Assembly: GCF_937997405.1 (NCBI RefSeq)
Contig: NZ_CALKTL010000077.1
Coordinates: forward strand, 1 to 26,980
Length of the DNA stretch: 26,980 nt
Origin: an uncultured Campylobacter sp.
GTDB taxonomy: Bacteria; Campylobacterota; Campylobacteria; Campylobacterales; Campylobacteraceae
Reading direction: 5' to 3'
Made by a program: the position numbers and the translations under genes. The notes under the pieces are model-generated. The model was not told the DNA's origin. It did not search any database and saw nothing but the letters and a program-made list of their open reading frames with translations. This document shows positions 15,410 to 23,166 of the stretch, piece after piece. Each line of letters opens with the position of its first letter. Position 1 is the first letter of the stretch.

Positions 15410-17590
15410 TTATCTTAATAACTTGTAAATCCGCGCATAATTACTTAAATAAACGGGCTCAAACAGATCTTTATCATAGTTTTCCAGCACAAAAAGTTGG
15501 ATGAAGGCTGACTCAAAGACCTTTTTATCTAAGATTAAAATTCTTTGATAATTTGGCAAAAAAATAACGTAAATATTTGACTTTGTATCTATTTGCTTAG
15601 ATATTTTTTTCAGCTCTCCATTTACTTCGCCTACTTGATAGTATGAGTTAATGCTTAATTTTTCCCCATTATGAACGACATATTCTGGTTTGACGCTTGG
15701 TAATTCAACGCCTTCGCCTAAAATTATGCTTTTACCATCCTTACCTATTTGTATATCATAGCCAACATAAGCTAAAGGTTCTTTAAATTTCTCTCCGCTA
15801 GCTATATCTATAGAAGTAAATTTCCAAATGTTTGGTAATATATCTATCATTTTAGGCACGAAATAATAATATATATCCCTAGTTTTCTGTGGAAGCTTGA
15901 AATTCTTATCACTCAAAGAACTTAAGAATTTATTGATATCCGCTTCACCATAATCTTTTTGAATTTGATATAGATTTAGTTTAAATTTATCTTCCAGTTT
16001 AGGATCAAATTTTTTACCTTGCAACTTTTGTATATATTCGACATCAAGCCTTGCCATATTAGCAGAGCTTACCTCATCTTTATTAAAGGAAAACGCACTC
16101 ATAAAAGTGTATTCTCCTGCCTGTCTACCTCCGGGATCAGCTACTACTTTTACATCGGAGTAATATCTGATTAAATATCCGTAATCCCACCACGATAGCA
16201 CATAATCCTCCCTGCTAGCCTTATTTTTTAGCTCCGCAAGAGGCATTATGGAGTCTTTCGTAAGCGTAGGCGCAACTCGGAATTTATAAATAAAATCTAT
16301 GCTAGGCATTAGCGCCAAACAGGTTAAAATAGCCAACAAAGTACTTCTAAGCCAGGTGCGTATTTCAAAGTAATTCAGCATGAAATATATAAAATAAGCA
16401 AATCCAAGCGCTATCATCGGTGTAGCGTACATTGTAAAGCGAGTTCCACCGAAAAGCGCTAAAACTCCAAGCGCTATCATCGGCAAGGTTAATATAAATG
16501 AACGGAATTTTATCAGCAGTAGAGCCAGCCCTCCTACGGCGCATATAAATATAAATAGATGCCCACTAGATTCAAGCACAAATTTTATGAAATTAGCGTT
16601 TTCTACCTCATTAACCGTACTTCTAACGCCATAAAAGTAGAAAATTTCCTCTTTGCTTACATCCTTTAAGATGTATGCTTTAAGCTGCACTGCTATGGGC
16701 GTAAGTCCGCCGAATATGACGAACATAATTACGGCGATCGTACCCAAAATCCGAAGAGCTTTTTTGCTTTTATGGCTTGGAATTTTAATCATTAAAAAAT
16801 ATAGCAATGCAATCAGTGAGATTTTGAACAATAAAATATAATTTACAATTATTGTCTCGCCTTCGTAATACGCGCCAAAATTTATAACTGCAACGACCAT
16901 AAGAATAATCGCTTTGTAATTTTCCTCATTGTGTCTATTAAAAATCAAAGTATAGATTAAAAATATCACTATAATCGCCATATTTAGAGAATACGAGCTA
17001 GGATACCACCAATCATAAATCACCGTAAAAACGGCGGGCAAAGCAAAGCTACTCTGCCCACTTCGCCCTATGAGCCTAATCAAAGCCCATAGCGTTAGCA
17101 GCGGCAGAGTAACATTTAACATATCGCTATCGAAATACCCGCCCAAGGTCCTCATATAATATCCCGGTAATATGGTGGCAAGTAGCGCCGCGATGATGCC
17201 TGCGCCTAGGATCTTATACTCTCTTGCTATCAAAATAATCGGCACGGCCACCAGCGGCGCGAAAAACACGCTCATATAGATCGTAATGCTATTTAGGCTG
17301 ACGGGTAAAATTTTGCTAATTAAAAATGCCAGAGTTGGGATCGACGCGCCGTACGGGCTAAGATCGCCAGGTTGATGAAAGCCCGCTATCATATCGCGCG
17401 CACCCTCGGCGTTTGCAAAGGCGTCGTTTGTAGTCATGATGAGCTCGCCGTCAAAAGAAAACTGCTCAATCCCGCTAGCCCAATATATCCAAAAAAACCT
17501 GCACGCCACGCCGAATATATAAACCAGCGTCATGATCAGAAAAATATCCATGCGCGAACATTCGCCGTTTGTAATTCTAAATTTTTGCAT
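15410..17590 (-). CDS. pglB: Oligosaccharyltransferase PglB (STT3 family)
   Basis: The central enzyme of bacterial N-glycosylation: it moves a lipid-linked oligosaccharide to Asn in D/E-x-N-x-S/T sequons of periplasmic proteins. Its 726 residues match the family (C. jejuni PglB, 713). About 13 N-terminal membrane helices are followed by a periplasmic domain from about residue 435. Motifs: TND at 54-56 in the first loop (metal/acceptor aspartate), FDSD at 153-156, TVNEVE at 325-330 (catalytic Glu of external loop 5), GTRF with Arg383, the invariant WWDYG at 467-471, and a later MARLDVEY block. All look intact. AAGGAAA precedes the ATG, and an extended TATAAT box lies at 17709-17714. Unlike the usual arrangement, no other pgl glycosyltransferase lies next to it. 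Its base composition is visibly AT-richer than its neighbours. Confidence 0.95.
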   Translation of the reverse strand: MQKFRITNGECSRMDIFLIMTLVYIFGVACRFFWIYWASGIEQFSFDGELIMTTNDAFANAEGARDMIAGFHQPGDLSPYGASIPTLAFLISKILPVSLNSITIYMSVFFAPLVAVPIILIAREYKILGAGIIAALLATILPGYYMRTLGGYFDSDMLNVTLPLLTLWALIRLIGRSGQSSFALPAVFTVIYDWWYPSSYSLNMAIIVIFLIYTLIFNRHNEENYKAIILMVVAVINFGAYYEGETIIVNYILLFKISLIALLYFLMIKIPSHKSKKALRILGTIAVIMFVIFGGLTPIAVQLKAYILKDVSKEEIFYFYGVRSTVNEVENANFIKFVLESSGHLFIFICAVGGLALLLIKFRSFILTLPMIALGVLALFGGTRFTMYATPMIALGFAYFIYFMLNYFEIRTWLRSTLLAILTCLALMPSIDFIYKFRVAPTLTKDSIMPLAELKNKASREDYVLSWWDYGYLIRYYSDVKVVADPGGRQAGEYTFMSAFSFNKDEVSSANMARLDVEYIQKLQGKKFDPKLEDKFKLNLYQIQKDYGEADINKFLSSLSDKNFKLPQKTRDIYYYFVPKMIDILPNIWKFTSIDIASGEKFKEPLAYVGYDIQIGKDGKSIILGEGVELPSVKPEYVVHNGEKLSINSYYQVGEVNGELKKISKQIDTKSNIYVIFLPNYQRILILDKKVFESAFIQLFVLENYDKDLFEPVYLSNYARIYKLLR

Positions 17591-17708
17591 CTTTTTCCTT
17601 GATTTACCATTTGAAGTACCGAGCGGCAGGCAAAATTTGCCTCTACAAATTTTACTCGCTTTATCACGCCTGCGTTACGTCTTTAACGACATTGTTTAAT
17701 TTGCGTTT

Positions 17709-17714
17709 ATTATA
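17709..17714 (-). promoter_or_regulatory. Extended -10 box of pglB
   Basis: On minus TGC-TATAAT, an extended -10 promoter. It predicts a leader of about 110 nt that contains a perfect AGGCAAA/TTTGCCT palindrome at 17628-17642, 38 nt ahead of the pglB start. Confidence 0.6.
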
Positions 17715-17769
17715 GCAGAATTTATCGATATTAAAAGCAAAATTTTAAAAGCAACTCAAGTTAAGCCGT

Positions 17770-18016
17770 TTAGAATTTAAATTTGTGATATGCAATTTTG
17801 GCGACCATCAAAAAATACGATACGTAAAGATAGAGATTAAGATTTAAACTAAATATCCAATATAAGGCAGATACAAAACAACACCAAGCCAATAAACATG
17901 CGTATATCTAGCATATTATAAATTCCATCTTCTGGGTGCGGAATAAACAAATATAGGACAATAAACATAACGAACGCTTTTAAAAAAATATATAACAATG
18001 TTTTATTCATAGGCAT
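17770..18016 (-). pseudogene. Small membrane protein broken by a frameshift
   Basis: The first frame runs from ATG 18016 to TAG at 17849 and encodes 55 residues with two hydrophobic segments (KTLLYIFLKAFVMFIVLYLF and RMFIGLVLFCICLILDI). The frame one base over continues without a gap: YWIFSLNLNLYLYVSYF, then MVAKIAYHKFKF, ending at TAA 17770-17772. Removing one base between about 17859 and 17907 would join them into an 81-residue protein with three membrane segments. The coherent hydrophobicity across the joint suggests one original gene. No Shine-Dalgarno precedes the ATG, which lowers confidence. The family is not recognised. Confidence 0.45.
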
Positions 18017-18056
18017 ATATTTAGCGATCTATGCTATGGCTAAATAGCAGAAACAA

Positions 18057-18088
18057 CCGGTCGTTGCAAGAAACCTACGCCGAGCCGG
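18057..18088 (-). terminator. Weak terminator candidate after the 124-residue exported protein
   Basis: On minus CCGGCTCG (18088-18081) pairs with CGACCGG (18063-18057) with one bulged C, followed by TTGTTTC. It is 31 nt after the stop of the gene ending at 18120. Confidence 0.35.
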
Positions 18089-18119
18089 TGGATTTTTATG
18101 GTTTAGACGAAATTCTCGC

Positions 18120-18494
18120 CTAATACGCGTCGCACATAAATTTACAGACGGTTTTCGTTCGCAGATTAAGCATGATCGAGCTTAGGCATCTGCCGTCCTT
18201 ATTGCCGCTTAGCAGGCGCACGGCATCGCCCTCTTTCCACTGCGTGCTGTCGCCCTCGATCGTCCTGTAATGCGCGCCGTTAATGACAAGCGACTCGCCG
18301 CCCTTTAGCGTTTTATCGATCTTCAGGTCGCTTGCGATCTGGCTTAGATCGCCTTTTAGGGCATTTGCGATTAGTTTTTCCTCAGCCTGCTCATGCGTCT
18401 TCATCGAGCTTTTAGCAAAGTCCGGCACCTGCACAGTTTCGGTCTGAGCCGAAGCAAAAGCGGCTAGCACGCAAGCGGCGTAAATCAATTTCAT
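18120..18494 (-). CDS. Small periplasmic protein of unknown function
   Basis: A 124-residue exported protein: signal peptide 1 to about 16 (cut after ASA), then a helical, charged stretch (about 25-60) and a small beta-rich part that includes GESLVINGAHYRTI and WKEGDAVRLL, reminiscent of an SH3-like or hypothetical-periplasmic fold. Three cysteines cluster at the C-terminus (GRCL, TVCKFMC), suggesting disulfides or metal binding. I do not recognise the family. GAGGAG and an extended -10 (TGC-TATAAT) precede it, so it is expressed from its own promoter. Confidence 0.75.
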   Translation of the reverse strand: MKLIYAACVLAAFASAQTETVQVPDFAKSSMKTHEQAEEKLIANALKGDLSQIASDLKIDKTLKGGESLVINGAHYRTIEGDSTQWKEGDAVRLLSGNKDGRCLSSIMLNLRTKTVCKFMCDAY

Positions 18495-18526
18495 ATTTTC
18501 TCCTCGGTTTTTTCAAAATTGCGGCG

Positions 18527-18532
18527 ATTATA
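18527..18532 (-). promoter_or_regulatory. Extended -10 box of the 124-residue gene
   Basis: TGC-TATAAT on minus, 32 nt before the ATG, with GAGGAG in the leader. Confidence 0.65.
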
Positions 18533-18664
18533 GCAAAGTTTACTTAAAAATTTCGGTCTAAATTTAGCTAGAGTTTAAATTTAAGAAATCGCCCGTCTGT
18601 TTAAAACAGAGCCGAACGCGACGGCAAATTATAAAATTTCGCCACGATTTAAAATTTACTTATT

Positions 18665-18730
18665 AAAAGACGCCGCGAGCGCGCTTAGCCAAACAAACAG
18701 CGCTATGATCCAAGACATCACTCGCGGCGT
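18665..18730 (-). terminator. Large-loop inverted repeat after the 215-residue lipoprotein gene
   Basis: A perfect 10-bp repeat (18670-18679 ACGCCGCGAG and 18721-18730 CTCGCGGCGT) with a 41-nt loop. On minus the distal arm is followed by CTTTT. It lies 72 nt after the lipoprotein stop, so it may terminate that transcript; the loop is long for a classic terminator. Confidence 0.4.
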
Positions 18731-18801
18731 ACCCGCAGAAAACGCAGCCCTCATATTGCAACGTAAGAGCAAGCGAGCATCGAAATTTTTACTGGCAGAA
18801 T

Positions 18802-19449
18802 TTACTCGTTATCAAATAGCGCGCCGAGACTTTGCATTACGGCAGCGACGGGCATCCAGACGGGGCTAAACATAGTTAAAACTGCGTCTTGCGTCTCACC
18901 GTTTTTACGCACGCTTTCCCCGCTCAGCCTGCCGCTATCAACAAATACTATCGCGTTTAAACTTAACGGCTTAGCAAGCGCATATTTTTTTATGATCCGA
19001 TCGCGATCTTTTACGCGCGTAGGAACGCCTAAAATTTTGAAGCTAAATTGTAAAATTTCGCGATCTTTAAAGCCCGTAAAATTTGGATGCTTGTAAAGCA
19101 CAAGCTGATCTGCTAGCGGCAGGCTCTCACGGTCAAGCCACAGCTCAAAAAGTAGCGCGCTTACGTGAGGTTCATTAAATGCATCCGTAGCGATCGAAAT
19201 TCTATTTACCTCCACTGCGTGTGAATAGAGCGATTTTAGGTGCTTAAATTCCGCTTTCGTCGCGCGATAATCACTGCTAAATTCGTAGTCGTAAGCGTCA
19301 CCGATCATTACCGTACGGTTTGCCTCTATTTGGATCGCGCGAATTTGCTCCTTGCCTTCAAGCTCTACGGGCGCGGTTTTACTAGTACAGCCCACAATGA
19401 GAAATGAAAATTCCACGCTAAAAATCAGCGCTTTTAAAATTCGTTTCAT
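18802..19449 (-). CDS. Lipoprotein of unknown function
   Basis: A 215-residue protein with a lipoprotein signal: basic start, hydrophobic core and lipobox IVGC (Cys21). The mature part is a mixed alpha/beta domain with no motif I recognise. A hydrophobic stretch near the C-terminus (MFSPVWMPVAAVMQSLGAL) could sit against the membrane. GGAG lies 6 nt before the ATG, and TATAAT is at 19475-19480, giving a short single-gene transcript. The spacing to the 124-residue gene (307 bp, with an inverted repeat and a separate promoter) argues against an operon with it. Confidence 0.78.
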   Translation of the reverse strand: MKRILKALIFSVEFSFLIVGCTSKTAPVELEGKEQIRAIQIEANRTVMIGDAYDYEFSSDYRATKAEFKHLKSLYSHAVEVNRISIATDAFNEPHVSALLFELWLDRESLPLADQLVLYKHPNFTGFKDREILQFSFKILGVPTRVKDRDRIIKKYALAKPLSLNAIVFVDSGRLSGESVRKNGETQDAVLTMFSPVWMPVAAVMQSLGALFDNE

Positions 19450-19474
19450 ATCTACTCCGATAAAATTTTATGCG

Positions 19475-19480
19475 ATTATA
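19475..19480 (-). promoter_or_regulatory. -10 box of the 215-residue lipoprotein gene
   Basis: TATAAT on minus, 26 nt upstream of the ATG, leader with CGGAG. Confidence 0.6.
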
Positions 19481-19530
19481 GCTAAATTTAAAGCAGCATT
19501 CGACGCACGGTATTGTCCCCGATTGAGACG

Positions 19531-19697
19531 AATTAAAATTTGAGGACGAGAGCGTATATGAAATACATGACTGAGCGAATTTAATTAGAATTTAAACGCA
19601 GCAGAATAAGGCGCAGTATTTTTTGCCTAGCTGAGATGAAATTTGATTTTTAAGCGGAGCGTATATTTGATACGTGAGCATTAAAAATCAAATTTCA
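19531..19697. repeat. Two related palindromic elements in tandem
   Basis: Each copy has the core GAGCGTAT-N5-ATACRTGA (19550-19570 and 19657-19677). The second core lies inside a perfect 17-bp inverted repeat (19637-19653 and 19681-19697). The first is inside a 7-bp AATTAAA/TTTAATT pair (19531-19537 and 19580-19586) that is less perfect. Between them lies TTTTTTGCCTAG. The design (variable AT-rich outer arms, conserved inner hairpin) looks like a dispersed REP- or MITE-type element. It is downstream of the carboxyspermidine dehydrogenase gene and could also affect its 3' end. Confidence 0.6.
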
Positions 19698-19730
19698 ACG
19701 AAGTATAAGTAGAAAAAGACAAGCCTAAAT

Positions 19731-20942
19731 TTAGACTTCGTACCTCTCGCCGGGTTTCATTTCGATAATCTCCCACGGCAAGCCCTGCTTATTTAACTCG
19801 TCCATGAAAGGCTTGGCGTCGAAATTCTCCATATTAAAGACGCCCTTGCCGCTCCAAATGCCCTTTGCGACCATCATCGAGCCGATCATCGCTGGCACGC
19901 CTGTGGTGTAGCTAACAGCCTGCGCGCCCGTCTCGGCGTAGCAAGCCTCATGGTCGCAGACGTTGTAGATGTAGACTTGGCGCTCTTTGCCATCTTTTAG
20001 ACCGCGGATTACGCAGCCGATGTTGGTCTTGCCCTTCGTGCGAGGACCAAGGCTTGCAGGATCAGGCAAAAGCGTCTTTAAAAATTGAATCGGCACGATC
20101 TTTACGCCGTTGTGCTCGACCTCATCGATGCGTAGCATACCGACATTTTCTAGGCATTTCATATGCGTGAGGTAGCTCTGCCCAAAGGTCATAAAAAAGC
20201 GGATTCTCTTCAGCCCTTTGATGTTTTTTACTAAGCTTTCTAGCTCCTCGTGATAGAGCAGGTAGCTATCTTTGACGCCGACTTTGGGGTAGCCCCATTT
20301 AAACATGATTTGCATCGGCTCGGTCTCTTTCCACTCGCCGCGCTCCCAGTAGCGGCCTTTTGCGCTTACTTCGCGCAGGTTGATTTCCGGGTTAAAATTC
20401 GTCGCAAACGGATATCCGTGATCGCCCGCGTTGCAGTCTAGGATGTCGATCTCGTGGATCTCGTCAAAGAGATTTTGCTGTGCGTAGGCGCAAAATACGT
20501 TTGTCACGCCCGGATCAAAGCCGCTTCCTAGCAGCGCCATCGTGTTTGCGGCTTTAAACTCGCCGTCCTTCGCCCACTGCAGCTTGTATTCAAATTTCGC
20601 GGTGTCGGGATGCTCGTAGTTTGCCGTGTCGATGTAAGGTATGCCGGCGCGAGAGCAAGCGTCCATGAGGGTTAGGTCTTGATACGGCAGCGCGACATTT
20701 AGCAGTAGCTCGGCGCCCGTTTTTTTGATTAAATTTACGACCGCGTCGGTGTCGTCCGCGTCAATCTGGGCGGTGCCAATTTGCACGCCTAGGCGGTCTT
20801 TGATAAACTTAGCGATCGCGTCGCATTTGCTTTTTGTGCGGCTTGCAAGAGTGATCTTGCTAAAAACGTCCGCGTTCATCGCGCATTTTACGGTCGCGAC
20901 TTGGCTCACGCCGCCCGCGCCTATGATTAAGATATTTGACAT
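19731..20942 (-). CDS. Carboxyspermidine dehydrogenase (saccharopine dehydrogenase family)
   Basis: A 403-residue cytoplasmic oxidoreductase of the saccharopine dehydrogenase-like family. In Campylobacter the equivalent enzyme (CASDH) condenses putrescine with aspartate beta-semialdehyde using NADPH to form carboxyspermidine, which NspC then decarboxylates to spermidine. The nucleotide-binding loop GAGGVSQV is at 8-15. The family's GSGFDPGVTNVF and DCNAGDHGYPFATNFNPE segments follow at about 140-185. Length and these segments favour CASDH/CANSDH over true saccharopine dehydrogenase, although many annotations use the latter name. AAAGGAG and an extended -10 (TGC-TAAAAT at 20975-20980) precede the ATG. 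The decarboxylase gene is not in the window. Confidence 0.9.
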   Translation of the reverse strand: MSNILIIGAGGVSQVATVKCAMNADVFSKITLASRTKSKCDAIAKFIKDRLGVQIGTAQIDADDTDAVVNLIKKTGAELLLNVALPYQDLTLMDACSRAGIPYIDTANYEHPDTAKFEYKLQWAKDGEFKAANTMALLGSGFDPGVTNVFCAYAQQNLFDEIHEIDILDCNAGDHGYPFATNFNPEINLREVSAKGRYWERGEWKETEPMQIMFKWGYPKVGVKDSYLLYHEELESLVKNIKGLKRIRFFMTFGQSYLTHMKCLENVGMLRIDEVEHNGVKIVPIQFLKTLLPDPASLGPRTKGKTNIGCVIRGLKDGKERQVYIYNVCDHEACYAETGAQAVSYTTGVPAMIGSMMVAKGIWSGKGVFNMENFDAKPFMDELNKQGLPWEIIEMKPGERYEV

Positions 20943-20974
20943 TTAAGCTCCTTTAAATTTTAAATTTAGTTGCA

Positions 20975-20980
20975 ATTTTA
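20975..20980 (-). promoter_or_regulatory. Extended -10 box of the carboxyspermidine dehydrogenase gene
   Basis: TGC-TAAAAT on minus, 33 nt before the ATG, with AAAGGAG in the leader. Confidence 0.5.
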
Positions 20981-21326
20981 GCAAATTTAAGATGAATTTT
21001 AAGAGGCGGGGTGTAATTAATCATAGAGTTTGGCTATAGCTGACGCGGAGCGCAAGCTCGCTCTAACAAGAGCGCCGAAAGCGGCTAGCGCTAAAATTTA
21101 CGCGGATAGCGGCATGCCGATTGACGGCGGCACGAGATTAAATTTACCACATTAAATTTACCGCCTTGCATCGCGCGATAAAATTTTAAGCTTTAAAAGG
21201 CTAGTTTAAATTTAACATCCTGCAGCGAAGCGCGGATAATTAAAATTTAAAGTTCATTCGCTTTGCCATAAAATTTATCGCGCTTATTTTCTAGGCGCAC
21301 GGCAAAACCGCACACCGCGGCTAAAT
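20981..21326. other. Intergenic stretch without a gene
   Basis: No frame with a ribosome site. Six AAATTT palindromes fall within 21121-21300. Short GC-rich inverted motifs (for example around GAGCGCAAGCTCGCTC, 21052-21067) are present but no terminator with a T-run is evident. Confidence 0.5.
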
Positions 21327-21501
21327 TTAACGCTTTAGCGAACAGCGGTTTAAAAAGTAGCAAGCGGGGCAAAATCCCGTGACGCCCACGATAAAGGGCA
21401 CGAGTCCGACCAGCCCCCACCAGCTGCTAAACAACGGCTTTTGTGATCATTATCTCTAGTCCGATCAGCGCTCTTATTATCCTAGTTTTCCTGCTTAGCA
21501 T
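21327..21501 (-). pseudogene. DUF2892-type (YgaP-like) inner-membrane protein with a frameshift
   Basis: From ATG 21501 the frame reads MLSRKTRIIRALIGLEIMI and stops at TAG 21427-21429 after 24 residues. One base on, the next frame continues SSWWGLVGLVPFIVGVTGF, then CPACYFLNRCSLKR, ending at TAA 21327-21329. Joined, the 57-residue product fits DUF2892 proteins: an R-x-I-R-x-x-I-G start, WWGL-GLVP, and GFCP-x-C near the end. AAAGGA lies ahead of the ATG, so the 5' end is well formed. The break is a single extra T in GTTGTTTAGC. It is either a recent pseudogene, a sequencing slip or, less likely, a +1 programmed shift. Confidence 0.75.
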
Positions 21502-21998
21502 TGCGTTTTCCTTTCTTTGTTTTTTACATTTTGCCCGTATTAATGCTTAAAATTTTTAAAGTAAGCAATGGCAGCAAACCACCACCTAGCGTATCATCTT
21601 TGAGCCCGCCCTCCTATATACGCGCCTTGGTTAAATTTAGCTTCGTTTAATTATCTTTTCTTTTGCATAAAAGTGCGATCCAACAAAATTTATGTGCCTA
21701 AGAAATAAAATTTTATGCGAGCTCGATTTAAAATTTTGATGAACGTAAAACAAGGCAAACTCGAATGCAGGCGGGCAGTAGGGTAAAATTTGCGTATCGA
21801 AGGATAAAAATTTACACACAGCTTTAAATTTGAAATCGCGATAAATTTTAACCGAGCGGAATTTTATCGTTGCAGAAACTTTGTCTAAATTTAGCTCGCC
21901 GCGTGTTTTAGGGGGTTTAAATTCAGACGCTGCAGCAAAGAAGCGTAGTGCGATATTTACGATCGAGGCGGCACCGATCTCGCGCCGTAGCGTTAAAA
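21502..21998. other. Intergenic stretch without a convincing gene
   Basis: A 121-codon frame on minus (21637-22002) begins with TTG, has no ribosome site and encodes repeated K-F and F-K pairs produced by AAATTT-type DNA, so I do not accept it as a gene. No terminator or RNA was identified. Confidence 0.5.
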
Positions 21999-22487
21999 TC
22001 AAATTTCGTAGCGATAAATTTTGCCGAAATTTTCATCCAGAGTGTAGCTAAACTCGCCGCCTGCGTAATAGATTGTCTCGCCGCTCTCCAGCTCGAAGCG
22101 TTGATACACGCGCAGCACGACCTCGTTTTCGCTGATGCCTTGGACGTGTATAAAAATATCGCTCTTTCTGCCCGCAGTCATCGCCATTTGGTAGAGCTGA
22201 TTAAATAGCGCGTATTCCGGATCTTTCTCGGCATCCTCTTGGGATAAAAAGCCCTCCAGCACGCCCAGCATCTCGGCGCGAAATTCCGTCCTGGCGCGCG
22301 CATAAGCGTTTTGGATATTTTCGATCTGGTTGGTATCGAGTAAATTTAAAAGCGAATGTTTGCCCACGTAAAGCGTCGCGCTAGATGTGATTTTGCCGTC
22401 CTTGTCGGTCACTAGTCGCAGAGCTTTCTCTACGCGCCACAAGGCTTCTTTTAGCTCGAGCCCGCTTTCAATTTCAATTTTCATCAT
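21999..22487 (-). CDS. Conserved-looking cytoplasmic protein of unknown function
   Basis: 162 residues, no signal peptide or membrane segment, acidic and rich in Glu. An N-terminal mixed region (1-50), a helical centre (about 52-110) and a beta-rich C-terminus ending in FGKIYRYEI. I recognise no motif. Two ATG codons are adjacent (22485-22487 and 22482-22484). AAGGA is 3 nt before the first and 6 nt before the second, so translation may begin at the second. It is the last of four minus-strand genes, 39 nt after the LysE-type exporter gene. Confidence 0.75.
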   Translation of the reverse strand: MMKIEIESGLELKEALWRVEKALRLVTDKDGKITSSATLYVGKHSLLNLLDTNQIENIQNAYARARTEFRAEMLGVLEGFLSQEDAEKDPEYALFNQLYQMAMTAGRKSDIFIHVQGISENEVVLRVYQRFELESGETIYYAGGEFSYTLDENFGKIYRYEI

Positions 22488-22526
22488 AGATCCTTTATCA
22501 AGAATGCGGAATTTTAGCGTTAAATT

Positions 22527-23156
22527 TTAAATTTTAAAGACAAACTTCGCGATCAGATACGCCATATACAGCATCAAAACTCCCACGAGCGCGTCGATTA
22601 TGCGCCATGCTCTGCTGCTTGCAAAAAGCTTCGAAAGCGCCCCTGAACCGTAGCCCAAGCCGAAAAACCACGCAAACGATACAAACATAACTCCCGCGTA
22701 AAACCACGACTTTTGCGGATCCGCAATCGTAGCGCCCAGCGAGCCCACGACCACGACGGTGTCTAAATACACGTGCGGATTTAGAAGCGTCACCGCAAGG
22801 GCTTTGGCTACGACGGGCGCCAGCGGGCTATTTGCCGAGTTTTGGATCTTAGCAAAATGCGAGCCCTTGTAGGCGCTAAAAAACGAGCTTAGCGCGTAGC
22901 AGAGCAGAAATATGATCCCGCCTATGCCTAAAATTTGGGTAAGAAGCGAGCCTTGCTTAAGGGCGCCGCCGATTAAAAATATCCCTATGCCCGTAAATAT
23001 GGCATCGCTTAGTGCGCAAACCATGCAAACCGCTGCGACGTGGTTTTTCGCAAGACCTTGGGAGATGACGAAGATGTTTTGCGCGCCGATCGCGACGATG
23101 AGCGAGAGCATCAGCGCGGCTCCTTGCAAGAAAATTCCGATCGGCAAGGAGTTCAA
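22527..23156 (-). CDS. LysE/ArgO-family amino-acid exporter
   Basis: A 209-residue inner-membrane transporter with about six helices, the size of the LysE family, which exports basic amino acids such as lysine or arginine. Signatures: IVAIGAQNIFVISQGL in the first helices, a helix with ALSDAIF, and LLNPHVYLDTVVVVG in the middle, the last typical of LysE/ArgO. The start is a TTG with GAGG 7 nt upstream, placed 10 nt after the stop of the preceding gene, so coupling is likely. Substrate cannot be fixed from sequence. No LysG/ArgP-type regulator is adjacent. Confidence 0.88.
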   Translation of the reverse strand: MNSLPIGIFLQGAALMLSLIVAIGAQNIFVISQGLAKNHVAAVCMVCALSDAIFTGIGIFLIGGALKQGSLLTQILGIGGIIFLLCYALSSFFSAYKGSHFAKIQNSANSPLAPVVAKALAVTLLNPHVYLDTVVVVGSLGATIADPQKSWFYAGVMFVSFAWFFGLGYGSGALSKLFASSRAWRIIDALVGVLMLYMAYLIAKFVFKI

Positions 23157-23166
23157 GGCCGCGCCT

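Noticed and set aside
18656..18754. 32-codon minus-strand frame with one hydrophobic segment (SWIIALFVWLSALAASF)
   Set aside because: No ribosome site, and it lies inside an inverted repeat with a T-run better read as the end of the lipoprotein transcript. Kept in mind as a weak small-protein candidate.
21637..22002. 121-codon minus-strand frame overlapping the end of the 162-residue gene
   Set aside because: TTG start, no ribosome site, and a composition of K-F/F-K pairs explained by AAATTT-rich non-coding DNA.
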